Source of the DNA: Alphaproteobacteria bacterium
Lineage (GTDB): Bacteria; Pseudomonadota; Alphaproteobacteria; Rhodobacterales; Rhodobacteraceae
Direction of reading: 5' to 3'
DNA length: 64,000 nucleotides
Assembly (NCBI GenBank): GCA_030425185.1
Contig: JAUIAU010000010.1
Span: 1-64,000, forward strand
Of this stretch, positions 60,238 through 64,000 are shown piece by piece. The position numbers were made by a program, and so were the translations under genes. The notes under the pieces were generated by a model. It searched no databases, had not been told where the DNA came from, and saw only the letters and a program-made list of their open reading frames with translations. Numbering within the stretch: the first letter of the stretch is position 1; each line of letters starts with the position of its first letter.

Positions 60238-60441
60238 ATGTCCAAGCTTCCCCTCTTCCTCGCCGGTGCGTCCCTCGCCCTTCTGGCCGGTTGCCTCTCG
60301 CCCGACGGCGAGCGCGCCGCGGCCGGTGCCGCCATCGGCGGTCTTGGCGCCGCGCTGCTTGACGGCAACGTGGTCGCGGGTGCGGCCGTCGGTGCCGCCG
60401 CAGGCGCGCTCTGCGACGACGCGGGCGTCTGCCGCCGCTGA
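60238..60441 (+). CDS. small glycine-zipper lipoprotein
   Basis: 67 aa from MSKLPLFLAGASLALLAGC, with CAGGAG upstream. Lipobox LLAGC. The mature domain is Gly/Ala-rich in a zipper pattern (AAAGAAIGGLGAALLDGNVV AGAAVGAAAG) and ends CDDAGVCRR with two Cys. Envelope lipoprotein, function unknown. Confidence 0.75.
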   Translation: MSKLPLFLAGASLALLAGCLSPDGERAAAGAAIGGLGAALLDGNVVAGAAVGAAAGALCDDAGVCRR

Positions 60442-60611
60442 TCCGGCGCCGGGGGGCCGCCGCCGCACGGCCCGCCTGACCCAGACACACGATCTTCCGT
60501 TTCGGGATCGCCCGGGCTGCCGCCCGCGCGGTCCCGTTTTCGTTTGCCCGCCCGCCCGGAGCGGGTGCCTGCCCATGCCCGACCGGGCGAAGAACTGAAG
60601 GACGAGGGACC

Positions 60612-62612
<2,001 letters not shown>

Positions 62613-62756
62613 GGCGATGAAGGGCGGGGCGGCAAACCGGTCCGATACGGATCCATGTCCGCCCTGCCATCTGGTGCTGCCGGAGGCGATCGGAGTGCTG
62701 ACGTCTGCTTTGCAGGGGGCTGAAGCGGCTGAGCGGAGGGCGTCCGCCCGCGTGTC

Positions 62757-63209
62757 TCAGCCGCCCGCCTCGAAGCGCAGTTCCTGCTGCCGGGAGGGCA
62801 TCTTGTCGATGGTGCGGGTGATCTCGCGGACGTCCCAGGGGGCGGGCTTGCGCAGTTCGACCTCGCCGTCCTTGTCCATGATCACCAGCATGAAGCCGCG
62901 CGGGCGCAACTGGTCGCGCGGCTGGCTGCCCGAGCCGCGCTCGGCGTCGAGGATCACCACCACGTCGCGCTCGGCCAGCGCGTCGGGCCGGTCGGCCAGC
63001 AGCGCGACCTGCTCGGCGAAGCGCGGGTCGTTCGGGCTGTCGGCGAAGACCACGACGGGCCGCGCCACCCAGAGAAAATCGTTCAAATCGACGTCATTCG
63101 CCTGCAGCACCGCCAGGACCGTCTCCTCGGCCGGGGTGGCGTCCTGCGCTGCCAGGGCACCCGGCAGGGCAAATGATGCAATCAAAACAAGGTGGAACAG
63201 TCGTGTCAT
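62757..63209 (-). CDS. exported DUF4174 protein
   Basis: 150 aa from MTRLFHLVLIASFALPGALA (signal peptide); the 309-aa track version is extended with noise. The domain reads NDFLWVARPVVVFADSPNDP, ALAERDVVVILDAERGSGSQ and MLVIMDKDGEVELRKPAPWD, a thioredoxin-like DUF4174 pattern without a CxxC. Periplasmic, function unknown. It faces pccA convergently. Confidence 0.85.
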   Translation of the reverse strand: MTRLFHLVLIASFALPGALAAQDATPAEETVLAVLQANDVDLNDFLWVARPVVVFADSPNDPRFAEQVALLADRPDALAERDVVVILDAERGSGSQPRDQLRPRGFMLVIMDKDGEVELRKPAPWDVREITRTIDKMPSRQQELRFEAGG

Positions 63210-63378
63210 CGGGCCTCCGGTCGCTTCGCATATAGGCGGTGCGACGGGGCCTGCCCAGCCGCCGGGGCGCTTTTTTGCATGCGCCCGCGTTAAGCCCGCG
63301 GCGACTGCCCGGGCGTACCGTCCCTCTCCGAACCTGACCCTGGGGCCCGAGCGCCGCCGGGACGCACGGGAGAGAGCC

Positions 63379-64000
63379 TTGGACGTCATCCTGCATGTCG
63401 GCGCGCACCGGACCGGCACCACCACGCTGCAACGCTTCCTCGCCGCCAACCGGGCGGCCCTGGCCGGGCACGGGATTGCGGTCTGGGGGCCGGAGCGCAC
63501 GCGGGACGGGCTGTTCTCCGGCCTCGTCAAGGCGCCGCACCGCATCACGCTGGAGGACGAGCGGCGCGGGCGGCGGTCCTGCGGCATGATCCGGGTCGAG
63601 CTGCAGCGGCTGGCGGACCGGGGGATCGGCACGCTGATCGTCTCGGAAGAGAACATGATCGGCTCGATGGAGAACAACATCTTCAACCGGCGGCTCTACC
63701 CCCACGCGGGCGAGCGGCTGGAGCGGTTCTTCGACGGCTTCGGCGCGCAGACGGTGCGGGTCGCGCTGGGCGTGCGCAGCTACGACCGGGCCTGGGCCTC
63801 GGCGCTGGGCTATTTCCTGAAGGCGGGATTCCCGCTGCCGGAGGACGCCGGGATCCGCGCGCTGGCCGAGCAGCCAGGACGCTGGCGGCACGTGGTCCGG
63901 CGCATTGCGCAGGTCTTCCCGGCCGCGAAACTGGCGGTCTGGCCGTTCGAGGCGCTCGTCGGCCTGCCGGAGGTGCAACTCGCCGCCCTGCTGGGCCGGC
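63379..64000 (+). CDS. sulfotransferase-like protein (3' end outside window)
   Basis: Starts at TTG 63379 (MDVILHVGAHRTGTTTLQRF) with GGGAGAGAG upstream. HVGAHRTGTTTLQ is the P-loop-like 5'-phosphosulfate-binding motif of sulfotransferases. Further conserved-looking blocks are TLIVSEENMIGSMENN and RVALGVRSYDRAWASALGYF. It could sulfate a polysaccharide or other acceptor. The last part lies beyond 64000. Confidence 0.75.
   Translation, partial: MDVILHVGAHRTGTTTLQRFLAANRAALAGHGIAVWGPERTRDGLFSGLVKAPHRITLEDERRGRRSCGMIRVELQRLADRGIGTLIVSEENMIGSMENNIFNRRLYPHAGERLERFFDGFGAQTVRVALGVRSYDRAWASALGYFLKAGFPLPEDAGIRALAEQPGRWRHVVRRIAQVFPAAKLAVWPFEALVGLPEVQLAALLGR

Overview
The window is GC-rich chromosomal DNA from an alphaproteobacterium, almost certainly Rhodobacteraceae (Rhodobacter/Roseobacter group). 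The evidence is a PccR-type regulator beside propionyl-CoA carboxylase genes, a PleD-like/DUF3572 pair, a DUF1127/LysR pair, DUF983, DUF2927, DUF6497-like and DUF4174 proteins, and frequent 4-nt stop/start overlaps with GTG and TTG starts. Most of it is core genome. A few AT-richer islands look acquired. I see no CRISPR array, prophage, insertion sequence, rRNA or complete tRNA. The one recognisable structured RNA gene is RNase P RNA (about 26.47-26.83 kb).

Layout. 1-5.7 kb: partial NUDIX hydrolase, DUF983, an EF-hand protein followed by an ECF sigma factor operon with a small membrane protein and a periplasmic metal-sensor-like protein, a PleD-like diguanylate cyclase, DUF3572 and a MarR regulator. 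5.7-9.8 kb: HAD phosphatase, an MttB-superfamily methyltransferase, and a two-gene signalling operon of an H-NOX-like protein that has lost its haem-binding residues plus a GGDEF enzyme. 10-17.7 kb: Dtd and a PfkB sugar kinase, then a long minus-strand cluster (XpaC, TelA, DUF2927 lipoprotein, DUF6338 protein, small protein, SPFH-GYF protein, zinc-ribbon membrane protein) that looks like an envelope or metal-stress module. 17.8-29.1 kb: RluB-type pseudouridine synthase, TadA, the EpmA/EF-P pair, GatC/GatA, an amidase with a probable CTG start, RNase P RNA, L33 and a Bax-inhibitor-1 protein.

29-45 kb: DUF1127/LysR, a quinone oxidoreductase, an XRE regulator behind a consensus sigma-54 promoter, HisN-like phosphatase, two purine deaminases, MgtE, 5-formyl-THF cyclo-ligase, a YmdB-like phosphoesterase, and transporters including two SLC13 permeases. 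45-51.5 kb: YebC, a DUF4160/DUF2442 pair, LysE and EamA exporters, DUF1036, a thermonuclease, DUF465, and a RusA-like nuclease/HEPN-like pair. 51.5-64 kb: the propionyl-CoA locus with pccR, two MFS transporters, pccB and pccA. pccB and pccA are separated by an AT-rich insert, RidA and several small envelope proteins. A DUF4174 protein and a truncated sulfotransferase-like gene close the window.

The genes best read together are: pccR, pccB and pccA, with TTTGCAAA-type sites in both promoters; efp with epmA; the H-NOX-like/GGDEF pair; and the TelA/XpaC/SPFH cluster. A dispersed 21-23 nt element (GAGTATTT...GCCAAGAAGAA) occurs five times, always at or just beyond a gene's 3' end. Functions are assigned by recognising families in translated sequence; no database search was run.
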